Shown one piece after another: positions 1 through 5,324 of a stretch of 5,324 nucleotides of DNA; position 1 is the first letter of the stretch; every line of letters starts with the position of its first letter. The notes under the pieces were generated by a model. It was given only the letters and a program-made list of their open reading frames with translations. It had not been told where the DNA came from and ran no database searches. Made by a program: the position numbers and the translations under genes. Origin of the DNA: an uncultured Gammaproteobacteria bacterium (GTDB taxonomy: Bacteria; Pseudomonadota; Gammaproteobacteria; Pseudomonadales; Litorivicinaceae); assembly GCA_913062835.1 (NCBI GenBank), contig CAJXXD010000079.1:1-5324 (forward strand), in the 5' to 3' direction.

Positions 1-2
1 CG

Positions 3-1190
3 GTATCTGAGCGGCTCTTGGAAGCGGGTTTTGTGCAGTTAGATGAGCGCGCATCGTGGCACTTGGAGTCAGGCGTTGGGTATTTTGTCACGCGGGCGGA
101 TGGTGCGTTGATTGCTTGGCGGCAGCCGCAGGACGTGGTTGGTTGGACTGTATTCGGAGCGCACACTGACAGCCCCAATTTACGGGTCCGGCCCGTTCCG
201 TTGATCAAGCGGCATGGGTATTTTCAAGCGGCGCTCGAAGTCTACGGTGGGGCCTTGTACGGTCCATGGTTTGATCGTGATCTCTCGTTAGCGGGCCGTG
301 TGGCTATTGCCAATGAGGGGGCGGTGATCTCTGAATTGTTCGATTACAAAGAGCCGGTGGGCATGATCCCCAGCTTAGCGATCCACCTGGATCGAGAAGC
401 GAATAGTGGTCGAAAAGTAAATCCTCATGACGAGCTGGTGATGATTTTAGGTCGAGCAGATGCCGCTGATGCACTTGATTTGAAGTCGTGGTTGGCGGTG
501 GAGATGGACCGCGCGGTCGATGAGATTTCGGCTTTTGAACTATGCGCCTATCCAATTGAGCGCGCCGCGGTGTGCGGGCTCAATGGGGACTTTGTTATGA
601 GTGCTCGACTTGATAATTTGCTGAGTTGCTTCATCGCGACTGAAGCCTTGGTTCGTCAAGAGCAGGCCGAAGGGGTGATGGTGGTCTTGAACGATCATGA
701 AGAGGTGGGGAGTGTCTCCACCTCGGGTGCAGACGGCCCATTCCTTGAATCCGTGTTGCGTCGTGTGTCACTTGATACGGAATTTGAACGCGTACGCGCC
801 AATAGCCTAATGATCTCGATTGATAACGCGCATGGTGTGCACCCCAATTATCCGCAACGTCACGATGAAGGGCATCGTCCTCTGTTAAATGAAGGACCTG
901 TGGTTAAAGTGAATGCGAACCACAGATATGCCACCACTGCGCTAACACAGGGTGTGATTGAGCAGGCTGCTGAGCGAGCAGATGTGCCCTTGCAATACTT
1001 CTCAGCTCGGAGTGATTTGGGCTGTGGAAGCACCATCGGCCCGATTACGGCCGGTCGTTTAGGGATCGACACAATCGATATTGGGTGTGCGCAGTGGGCA
1101 ATGCACTCGGCGCGGGAAACCTGTGGTGCTCGAGACCCCGAGCTGTTGTTGAAATTATTAAGCCAGTTAACTGAGAGAGAGCCGAGCTGA
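3..1190 (+). CDS. apeB: M18 family aminopeptidase, 5'-truncated by the window edge
   Basis: Zinc-dependent aminopeptidase of peptidase family M18 (aspartyl aminopeptidase type), a cytosolic enzyme that trims N-terminal residues from peptides. The frame is open to the left edge (V-S-E-R-L before the TTG at 18), so that TTG is not taken as the start. By family length (about 425-430 aa) roughly 30 N-terminal residues are missing. Counting the TTG at 18 as residue 1, the metal and catalytic signatures are all present: HTDSP (H49), SARLDN (D199), NDHEEVGS (E228/E229), RSDLGCGSTIGP (D333) and MHSARE (H363). The fold is therefore intact from the first zinc ligand to the C-terminus and the enzyme should be active. 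The stop codon overlaps the hemH start by one base (TGATG), so it is the first visible gene of the operon. Family assignment is firm. The symbol follows Pseudomonas-type naming, and substrate preference cannot be read from sequence. Confidence 0.93.
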   Translation, partial: VSERLLEAGFVQLDERASWHLESGVGYFVTRADGALIAWRQPQDVVGWTVFGAHTDSPNLRVRPVPLIKRHGYFQAALEVYGGALYGPWFDRDLSLAGRVAIANEGAVISELFDYKEPVGMIPSLAIHLDREANSGRKVNPHDELVMILGRADAADALDLKSWLAVEMDRAVDEISAFELCAYPIERAAVCGLNGDFVMSARLDNLLSCFIATEALVRQEQAEGVMVVLNDHEEVGSVSTSGADGPFLESVLRRVSLDTEFERVRANSLMISIDNAHGVHPNYPQRHDEGHRPLLNEGPVVKVNANHRYATTALTQGVIEQAAERADVPLQYFSARSDLGCGSTIGPITAGRLGIDTIDIGCAQWAMHSARETCGARDPELLLKLLSQLTEREPS

Positions 1191-2221
1191 TGCAGCCATT
1201 GCCAAAGGATCACCCACCGGTCCCCCAGCCTAAAGTAGGCATTTTACTGATCAATCTAGGTACCCCGGACGCATTGGATTACTGGTCGATGCGTCGGTAT
1301 TTGGGCGAATTTCTCAGTGATCAGCGCGTGGTTGAGCTGCCCAAAATTCTGTGGCAACTGATTTTACAGGGGCCGATTTTGACTTTTCGACCCACGAAGT
1401 CAGCCAAGGCCTATCGTGAGATTTGGAACACCGAACTCGATGAGTCTCCGCTTCGGACCATTACCCGAGAGCAGACCGAAGCGCTTAGGGCGCGTCTTGC
1501 CAATGAGCCGGTACAGATTGAGTACGCGATGCGCTATGGCAACCCCTCGATTCCTTCCGTCCTCAATGAGATGTTTGCTCAAGGCTGCTGGAAGATTTTG
1601 TGCGTGCCTTTGTATCCGCAGTATGCCTCGAGTACCACCGGGTCGGTGGTGGATAAAATCGGTGACACGCTGAAGGCGATGCGATGGCAGCCGACGGTTC
1701 GAGTGAGCCCGCCGTTTTATGACGATCCTCAGTACATCGCGCAGCTGGCAGCTTCTGTGAAACGGCAGCTCGATGCCTTGCCTGAGCCTCCTGAAGTTCT
1801 GGTGGCAAGTTTTCATGGTGTCCCTAAAGAATATCTACTGAAGGGGGATCCCTATCACTGCATGTGCCAAAAGTCGGCGCGCTTGCTTCGAGAGGCCCTA
1901 GGTTGGCCAGAGGATCGCTTTAAAGTGGCCTTCCAATCACGGTTTGGTCCGAAAGAGTGGTTGCAACCCTATGCGGATGAGCTGATTGAGTCACTCGGTC
2001 ATGAGGGCGTTAAGCGCGTCGCGGTGGTGAGTCCGGCGTTTTACTCAGACTGTGTGGAGACGCTTGAAGAAATTGCGATGGGGTTAAAAGAAACCTTCGA
2101 AGAGGCGGGTGGTGAGTCACTTGTCGCGTTGGACTGCCTCAATGCCTCCGATGAAGGCATGGCCTTCCTTGAGTACATGGTGCGTCAAGAGCTTGGGGGC
2201 TGGTTGGCCGGGCGTGACTGA
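1190..2221 (+). CDS. hemH: Ferrochelatase (protoporphyrin/coproporphyrin ferrochelatase)
   Basis: Inserts ferrous iron into protoporphyrin IX in the last step of heme synthesis, acting at the inner face of the cytoplasmic membrane. The 343 residues match the usual bacterial length. Visible landmarks are the N-terminal strand VGILLINLGTPD (16-27), the porphyrin-lip segment MRRYLGEFLSD (34-44), YPQYASSTTGSV (142-153), the catalytic-histidine motif ASFHGVP (H209), FQSRFGPKEW (248-257) and the acidic motif SDCVETLEEI (E290). The segment DPYHCMCQK (220-228) carries a Cys-X-Cys pair (C224, C226), as in many alpha- and some gammaproteobacterial homologues; I do not infer an iron-sulfur cluster from it. 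The ATG at 1190 overlaps the upstream stop, with a purine-rich GAGAGAGAG stretch about a dozen bases before it. The 3' end overlaps azlC by 8 nt. Co-transcription with aminopeptidase and exporter genes is inferred from spacing; no regulatory site is visible. Confidence 0.97.
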   Translation: MQPLPKDHPPVPQPKVGILLINLGTPDALDYWSMRRYLGEFLSDQRVVELPKILWQLILQGPILTFRPTKSAKAYREIWNTELDESPLRTITREQTEALRARLANEPVQIEYAMRYGNPSIPSVLNEMFAQGCWKILCVPLYPQYASSTTGSVVDKIGDTLKAMRWQPTVRVSPPFYDDPQYIAQLAASVKRQLDALPEPPEVLVASFHGVPKEYLLKGDPYHCMCQKSARLLREALGWPEDRFKVAFQSRFGPKEWLQPYADELIESLGHEGVKRVAVVSPAFYSDCVETLEEIAMGLKETFEEAGGESLVALDCLNASDEGMAFLEYMVRQELGGWLAGRD

Positions 2222-2900
2222 TCGGCATCCAGCCTCGGCGGCGTTTCGTGATTCAGCGCCGGTATTTTTTGGCTACTTGCCTTTAGGTATTGCCTTTGGC
2301 GTGCTCTTCGCCACCCTGGGGTATGCCTGGTGGTTTGCGCCGTTGGCTGGAATTTTGGTCTATGCCGGTTCGGCTCAATTTTTGGCGGTCGCACTCATCG
2401 CCGCGGGCGCAGGTTTGGTGGAAACCTTTCTCGCCACTTTTCTCTTAAACGCGCGGCATATTTTTTATGGGATGTCTGTGCTCAACCGCTATCCCGCTCG
2501 CGGCTGGCTTCGCTGGTATCTGATGTTTGGTCTCACAGACGAGACGTACGCATTGGTGACGTCTCAAACCGTCGGTGCGCCTGGGACTGGGGATGCGTAC
2601 TACGGGTATTTGACTGCTTTTAACCAAAGCTATTGGGTGCTGGGGTGTGCTGTGGGTGCGGCGTTGCAGTCGGCGTTGGCATTCGATGCCTCGGGGTTCG
2701 AATTTGCCCTGGTGGCTCTGTTTGCGGTGCTTTGGGTTGAGCAGCTACGGCGTGTGACGGAGTGGAAATTACTGTTGGGTGGGGTCGGGGCTTCCTTGGG
2801 CTTCGCGGTCTGGTTGGGCGCTGATTTCCTCTTGCCTGCGTGTGCACTCTGCTTGGTGGTCACGCTTCTGTGGCAGCGGAGGGCATATGTCATCCAGTGA
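2214..2900 (+). CDS. azlC: AzlC family branched-chain amino acid exporter, large subunit
   Basis: Large membrane subunit of an AzlCD (YgaZH-type) exporter, which moves branched-chain amino acids out of the cell, and in relatives methionine or toxic analogues. Starting at GTG 2214 the product is 228 aa, close to family length. Its N-terminus enters the conserved LPLGIAFGVLFA (22-33) directly, followed by GSAQF (52-56), the signature NARHIFYG (79-86) and LTDETYAL (107-114). Several hydrophobic spans run to the end, and the 178-184 region carries the charged link before the last two helices. The frame is open further upstream inside hemH (first ATG at 2109), but those residues are polar, unlike AzlC, and are the hemH frame shadowed. 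The chosen start overlaps the hemH end by 8 nt and lacks a clear Shine-Dalgarno, which suggests translational coupling. Family is firm; the exported substrate is inferred. Confidence 0.92.
   Translation: MTDRHPASAAFRDSAPVFFGYLPLGIAFGVLFATLGYAWWFAPLAGILVYAGSAQFLAVALIAAGAGLVETFLATFLLNARHIFYGMSVLNRYPARGWLRWYLMFGLTDETYALVTSQTVGAPGTGDAYYGYLTAFNQSYWVLGCAVGAALQSALAFDASGFEFALVALFAVLWVEQLRRVTEWKLLLGGVGASLGFAVWLGADFLLPACALCLVVTLLWQRRAYVIQ
2878..2883 (+). promoter_or_regulatory. Ribosome binding site deciding the azlD start
   Basis: GGAGGG lies inside the 3' end of azlC, three bases before the ATG at 2887. It is a near-consensus Shine-Dalgarno and selects this ATG over the upstream in-frame starts (from 2779) that lie wholly inside azlC. 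The spacing is a little short but usable. Confidence 0.6.
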
Positions 2901-3267
2901 ACTGTGGGTCTTTTTTGTTGTCATGGCGGCTGCGACCTTTCTGACGCGTGCACTTCCATTTATAGCCATGCAGGGCTTGGCTGACCGTCCCTGGGTGCAT
3001 TATTTGGGCCAGCATTTGCCGCCTTTATTGATGGCGGTGCTGATGATCTACGGGCTGATGACATTACCGTTTGAGGGGGTTGGGGACGGTCTACTTACGG
3101 CGATATCCCTGGCCGTGACGCTCTGCCTGCATTGGGTATGGAGGCAACCTCTTCTCAGTATCTTGGGCGGCACAGGCCTCTATGTGGTGGGTACTCAATG
3201 GCGTGATTGGGACTCAATCGAGCGGCTTTTGGTCCCGATTCAGGTCATGTTCTTGCAGGTCTTCTAA
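2887..3267 (+). CDS. azlD: AzlD family branched-chain amino acid exporter, small subunit
   Basis: Small membrane partner of AzlC; both are needed for export in characterised pairs. The product from ATG 2887 is 126 aa. Four hydrophobic stretches are visible (about 5-18, 44-60, 67-84 and 88-103), with family landmarks TRALPF (20-25), HLPPLLMAVLMIYGL (43-57) and a C-terminal SILGGTGLYV (91-100). The start overlaps azlC by 14 nt and has the GGAGGG site just before it. The protein is longer than most AzlD proteins (about 100-110 aa): the last 20 or so residues, from RDWDSIERLL onward, form an extra mostly hydrophobic tail. The DNA for that tail also codes, on the other strand, for the C-terminus of the small gene at 3214-3387. 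Tandem TAA TAA codons end the frame. Likely the last gene of the operon. Confidence 0.88.
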   Translation: MSSSELWVFFVVMAAATFLTRALPFIAMQGLADRPWVHYLGQHLPPLLMAVLMIYGLMTLPFEGVGDGLLTAISLAVTLCLHWVWRQPLLSILGGTGLYVVGTQWRDWDSIERLLVPIQVMFLQVF

Positions 3268-3387
3268 TAACAGCAGATCCGACAAGAGCTGTTCTTTTGT
3301 CACGTCGTGTTCTACGCACGCCTCTAAAATGGCTTTGCGAATCGCTTCCACTCGCTCATGGTAGATGTGAGTTTTGTTGTCGCTCAT
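3214..3387 (-). CDS. Small acidic helical protein of unknown function
   Basis: A 57-residue reading frame beginning MSDNKTHIYHERVEAIRKA and ending LQEHDLNRDQKPLD, running from ATG at 3387 to TGA at 3214-3216. I do not recognise a family. Support for a real gene: AGGA at 3397-3400 sits 9 nt before the ATG; an in-frame TAG upstream (3412-3414) leaves this as the natural start; and the product reads like a soluble protein. It has about 14 acidic against 7 basic residues, with amphipathic helix patterns around residues 9-26 and 31-46 (KEQLLSDLLLLEDLQEH). It has no membrane segment or signal peptide and one cysteine (C24). Its last 18 codons, including the stop, are antisense to the end of azlD in the same codon register. 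It is divergent from the BhcC-like gene. A possible minus-strand -10 (TATGAT, 3438-3443) lies about 50 nt before the start, without a good -35. Function unknown; a regulatory or partner protein is possible but unsupported. Confidence 0.68.
   Translation of the reverse strand: MSDNKTHIYHERVEAIRKAILEACVEHDVTKEQLLSDLLLLEDLQEHDLNRDQKPLD
3268..3298 (+). terminator. Weak hairpin after azlD, possible terminator
   Basis: AACAGC (3269-3274) and GCTGTT (3288-3293) form a perfect 6-bp inverted repeat with a 13-nt loop, followed by CTTTT. It begins just after the azlD stop, where an operon terminator would sit. The stem is short, only half G/C, and the T run has four bases. It also lies inside the coding sequence of the minus-strand small gene, so it may be chance. 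Confidence 0.25.
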
Positions 3388-3501
3388 GCAGATTGTTCCT
3401 TGAATTTTGCGCTAAGATCCAGCCTAGATATCACACAATCATAAAAAGAGATCGTGCTCCATCGACCGCACTTTGGGGCAAAGACAGGCAAATTACAACG
3501 G
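3388..3501. promoter_or_regulatory. Divergent intergenic region shared by the small gene and the BhcC-like gene
   Basis: This 114-bp gap separates two outward-facing starts (ATG 3387 minus and ATG 3502 plus), so both promoters, or at least the minus one, should fall here. It includes the only A/T-rich patch nearby (about 3425-3450, with GATATC and a run of five A). A minus-strand TATGAT at 3438-3443 is a plausible -10. I found no convincing -35 on either strand and no clear operator palindrome longer than six bases. Assignment as a promoter region rests on gene arrangement. Confidence 0.45.
3397..3400 (-). promoter_or_regulatory. Shine-Dalgarno of the small minus-strand gene
   Basis: On the minus strand the sequence reads AAGGAAC, with core AGGA at 3397-3400, 9 bases before the ATG at 3387. 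It is the main signal separating this short frame from chance. Confidence 0.6.
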
Positions 3502-4659
3502 ATGAAACAGACCCTCGATGAGTTACTCGTAGGTTTCGACGTGCCGGCGCGGATCGGCATGGCCGAGGCTGAGATACAGACGCCCTGCTTGGTGATTGAC
3601 CTAGATGTGCTCGAGCGTAACTTGAGGTCGCTAGCGGCCTTTGTCGAGGCACGGGGTATTCGGTTTCGAGCGCATGGAAAGATGCACAAATCGGTCGATA
3701 TTGCGCGCCTCCAATTGGAAATTGGAGGGGCCTGCGGCATCTGCTGTCAAAAAGTCAGTGAGGCCGAGGTGTTCATCCGTGGCGGAATCACTGATGTGCT
3801 GATCACCAATCAGGTGCGAGACCCCCTGAAGATCCTTCGGCTCGCTGAATTACCCAAGCTCGGTGCACGCGTCATTGTGTGTGTCGATGACCTCGCCAAT
3901 GTCGCAGAGCTGTCGAAGGCGTCGGTGGCGGCTGGAACCGCGCTCGAGTGTTTGGTCGAGATCGATTGTGGTGCGAAACGGTGTGGTGTGACCGGCGTTG
4001 ACGAAGCGGTACAGATCGCGCGCGCGATTGAACAGGCTGAGGGACTCTGCTTCTCCGGCGTACAGGCTTATCACGGAGGGGCTCAGCACATCCGATCCTA
4101 TGCTGCGCGCCAACGCGAGATGGAGGCAGTGATCAAAAAAACGAAATCGGTTGTTTTGGCGCTCGAATCCGAGGGGCTATCTTGTGACATCGTAGGCGGT
4201 GGCGGGACCGGCTCGTTTCCATTTGAAGCCGAGTCTGGCGTTTATAACGAACTTCAGTGTGGGTCCTATGCTTTTATGGATGCCGATTATGGAGAAGTCC
4301 GAGACGCCTCGGGCGAACGGCTCGATCACGGATCTTTTCAAAACGCCTTGTTTTTACTGACTTCGATCATGAGTCAGGCGCAGCCTGCACAGGCGATCTG
4401 TGATGCAGGCCTGAAGGTGCAATCGGTTGACAGTGGATTGCCGCAGATCTTTGGTCGCGATGATTTGGAGTTCATCAAGTGCAATGACGAACACGGGATC
4501 ATTCGGGATCCGTGTTCGCGTCTGAAGATCAATGACAAGCTGCGTTTGATCCCTGGCCATTGCGACCCCACCTGCAATTTACACGACTGGTACGTCGGTG
4601 TACGGGGAGGACTCGTTGAAACCCTCTGGCCGGTGTCCGCACGAGGAAAGGTGTTCTAA
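3502..4659 (+). CDS. bhcC: DSD1-family PLP enzyme, probable 3-hydroxy-D-aspartate (beta-hydroxyaspartate) aldolase
   Basis: Fold-type III PLP- and metal-dependent enzyme of the D-threonine aldolase / D-serine dehydratase (DSD1) family. It closely resembles, from memory of the Paracoccus protein, the beta-hydroxyaspartate aldolase that joins glycine and glyoxylate in the beta-hydroxyaspartate cycle. The 385 residues contain the N-terminal EIQTPCLVIDLD (24-35), the PLP-lysine motif AHGKMHKS (K60), CCQKVSEAE (81-89), VEIDCGAKRCGV (152-163), GGGGTGS (232-238), the long conserved run ELQCGSYAFMDADYG (250-264), SVDSGLP (308-314) and the metal site PGHCDPTCN (H353, D355). ATG 3502 is preferred because the distance to GFDVPARIGM matches the family. 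GTG at 3454 adds 16 residues and has an AAGAGA before it, so it remains possible. The ATG itself has only a weak ribosome site. D-threonine aldolase is the main alternative. No other bhc genes are in view, so the pathway link is inferred. It is divergent from the small gene and convergent with sbtA. Confidence 0.87.
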   Translation: MKQTLDELLVGFDVPARIGMAEAEIQTPCLVIDLDVLERNLRSLAAFVEARGIRFRAHGKMHKSVDIARLQLEIGGACGICCQKVSEAEVFIRGGITDVLITNQVRDPLKILRLAELPKLGARVIVCVDDLANVAELSKASVAAGTALECLVEIDCGAKRCGVTGVDEAVQIARAIEQAEGLCFSGVQAYHGGAQHIRSYAARQREMEAVIKKTKSVVLALESEGLSCDIVGGGGTGSFPFEAESGVYNELQCGSYAFMDADYGEVRDASGERLDHGSFQNALFLLTSIMSQAQPAQAICDAGLKVQSVDSGLPQIFGRDDLEFIKCNDEHGIIRDPCSRLKINDKLRLIPGHCDPTCNLHDWYVGVRGGLVETLWPVSARGKVF

Positions 4660-4687
4660 CCGAGGGCTCGGTGCTAGCTACCGAGCC
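4659..4687. terminator. Hairpin at the convergent gene ends, probable bidirectional terminator
   Basis: GGCTCGGT (4665-4672) and ACCGAGCC (4680-4687) form a perfect 8-bp, G/C-rich inverted repeat with a 7-nt loop that holds the sbtA stop codon. A third arm, ACCGAG at 4659-4664, starts on the last base of the aldolase stop and can pair with the same middle arm (CTCGGT, 4667-4672). No T run follows on either strand, so it is not a textbook intrinsic terminator; its place between two facing genes is the main support. Confidence 0.45.
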
Positions 4688-5324
4688 ACCATTGCGCCAT
4701 CAGGGTGTACAACGGGATCCCGATCACAATATTCAGCGGAAACGTCAGGCCGATCGATAAGCCAAAATAGATCGACGGGTTGGCTTCCGGAATGGCTTCT
4801 CTCAAGACAGCAGGTACGACGATATAGGAGGCGCTGGCGGCCAACACCATCAGCATCACAGTGTCCGACAGTGATACGTTCAGCAGTCCGCACAAAAGCA
4901 GTGCGATCGAGGCATGAACCACGGGACTGACACTCGCATATAGAATCAGGGGCGCCGAATTTTGCCGGGCGGCGGCGAAGTTTTTGGCCACCAAAAGCCC
5001 CATGTCGAGTAAGAAGAACGCAAGCATCCCTTTGAACAGGTCGCCCGAGAATGGTTGCATCACGGCCTCACCCGATTCTCCCGTCACAAATCCAATCACC
5101 ATGGCTGCGATGAGCAGGAGATGTGCGCCGTCGGTAAAGGATTCGTGCAGAACGCTTTTGATCGAAGGTCCCTGGGTTGACTGCCCAGCGCTTTGACGGA
5201 GTAGGTTGGCGAGCAACACCGCCATGATGATGGCTGGCGACTCCATGATCACAAGTGCGATCGCCATATAGCCATTGGCGCCAATCCCCTGTTGATCGAG
5301 GTATTGCATGGCGGTGACGAAGGT
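4674..5324 (-). CDS. sbtA: SbtA-family sodium-dependent bicarbonate transporter, C-terminal part
   Basis: Membrane transporter of the SbtA (formerly DUF897) family; the cyanobacterial members bring in bicarbonate with sodium. The frame ends at TAG 4674-4676 and stays open to the right edge (T-F-V-T-A before the ATG at 5309), so that ATG is internal. About 216 residues are visible of a usual 320-370. Counting from the edge, the motifs are LVIMESPAII (24-33), a short polar loop (43-58) where the family has its central cytoplasmic linker, VIGFVTGESGEAV (76-88) and DLFKGMLAFFLLDMGLLVAK (95-114). About six hydrophobic spans can be drawn (roughly 18-42, 66-82, 96-115, 121-145, 150-172 and 180-212). 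The protein ends YTLMAQWWLGS. The partner gene sbtB is not in this window; if present it would lie beyond either boundary. Family is strong; bicarbonate as substrate in this organism is inferred, since non-cyanobacterial members are less studied. Confidence 0.88.
   Translation of the reverse strand, partial: TFVTAMQYLDQQGIGANGYMAIALVIMESPAIIMAVLLANLLRQSAGQSTQGPSIKSVLHESFTDGAHLLLIAAMVIGFVTGESGEAVMQPFSGDLFKGMLAFFLLDMGLLVAKNFAAARQNSAPLILYASVSPVVHASIALLLCGLLNVSLSDTVMLMVLAASASYIVVPAVLREAIPEANPSIYFGLSIGLTFPLNIVIGIPLYTLMAQWWLGS

Noticed and set aside
860..1213. Minus-strand 117-codon frame across the apeB-hemH junction
   Set aside because: Antisense to the metal-binding end of the aminopeptidase, with no recognisable domain; explained as a GC-rich shadow.
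1400..1816. Minus-strand 138-codon frame inside hemH
   Set aside because: Fully antisense to conserved ferrochelatase sequence, Arg/His/Leu-rich, with no motif of its own.
2109..2213. Longer azlC start (ATG 2109) inside hemH
   Set aside because: The extra 35 residues are polar and do not resemble AzlC N-termini; GTG 2214 gives the normal family length and a short overlap.
3391..3432. Possible plus-strand promoter for the aldolase (TTGAAT with TAGATA downstream)
   Set aside because: The spacing is about 19 bp and the -10 match is poor; not strong enough to list as a feature.
3384..3740. Minus-strand 118-codon frame that ends exactly at the small gene's start (ATGA overlap)
   Set aside because: Its product is rich in Ser, Arg and Pro with no recognisable motif and lies antisense to the conserved N-terminus of the aldolase; the ATGA overlap is most likely coincidence.
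4598..4930. Plus-strand 110-codon frame spanning the convergent junction
   Set aside because: It overlaps the conserved end of the aldolase and is antisense to sbtA; low-complexity Ser/Arg/Thr composition typical of a shadow frame.
1..5324. CRISPR arrays, tRNA or rRNA genes, insertion sequences, toxin-antitoxin or defence genes
   Set aside because: No regularly spaced repeats, cloverleaf-like segments, terminal inverted repeats with a transposase, or relevant protein motifs were seen on either strand.

Overview
The window (GC-rich, estimated in the mid-to-upper 50s percent) looks like chromosomal DNA of a proteobacterium, probably a marine alpha- or gammaproteobacterium. This is inferred from gene content and protein style: an M18 aminopeptidase, a ferrochelatase with the DPYHCMCQK-type segment, an AzlCD pair, a beta-hydroxyaspartate-aldolase-like enzyme and an SbtA-type transporter. 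Nothing here fixes the genus. I see no rRNA, tRNA, CRISPR array, insertion sequence or phage gene.

Left block (about 1-3267, plus strand): four tightly packed genes, read as one operon. They are a 5'-truncated M18 aminopeptidase (apeB-like), hemH (ferrochelatase), azlC and azlD (two-subunit branched-chain amino acid exporter). Every junction overlaps, by 1, 8 and 14 nt, so translational coupling is likely. The aminopeptidase releases free amino acids and AzlCD could expel excess ones. HemH, the last step of protoheme synthesis, has no obvious functional tie to the others.

Middle (3214-3501): the minus strand carries a short gene (57 residues) that is easy to miss. It has a good Shine-Dalgarno sequence, and its 3' end lies antisense to the last 54 bp of azlD. 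It diverges from the next plus-strand gene across a short shared upstream region of about 114 bp.

Right block: a plus-strand PLP-dependent enzyme of the DSD1/D-threonine aldolase family (3502-4659). It strongly resembles the beta-hydroxyaspartate aldolase (BhcC) of the glyoxylate-assimilating beta-hydroxyaspartate cycle. It converges on the C-terminal two thirds of a minus-strand SbtA-family sodium-dependent bicarbonate transporter, which runs off the right edge. The 14-bp gap between the two lies within an inverted-repeat structure, probably a shared terminator.

There is no clear evidence of a previously undescribed multi-gene system. The most interesting items are the small antisense-overlapping gene next to the BhcC-like enzyme, the extended AzlD tail that overlaps it, and the three-armed hairpin at the convergent junction.
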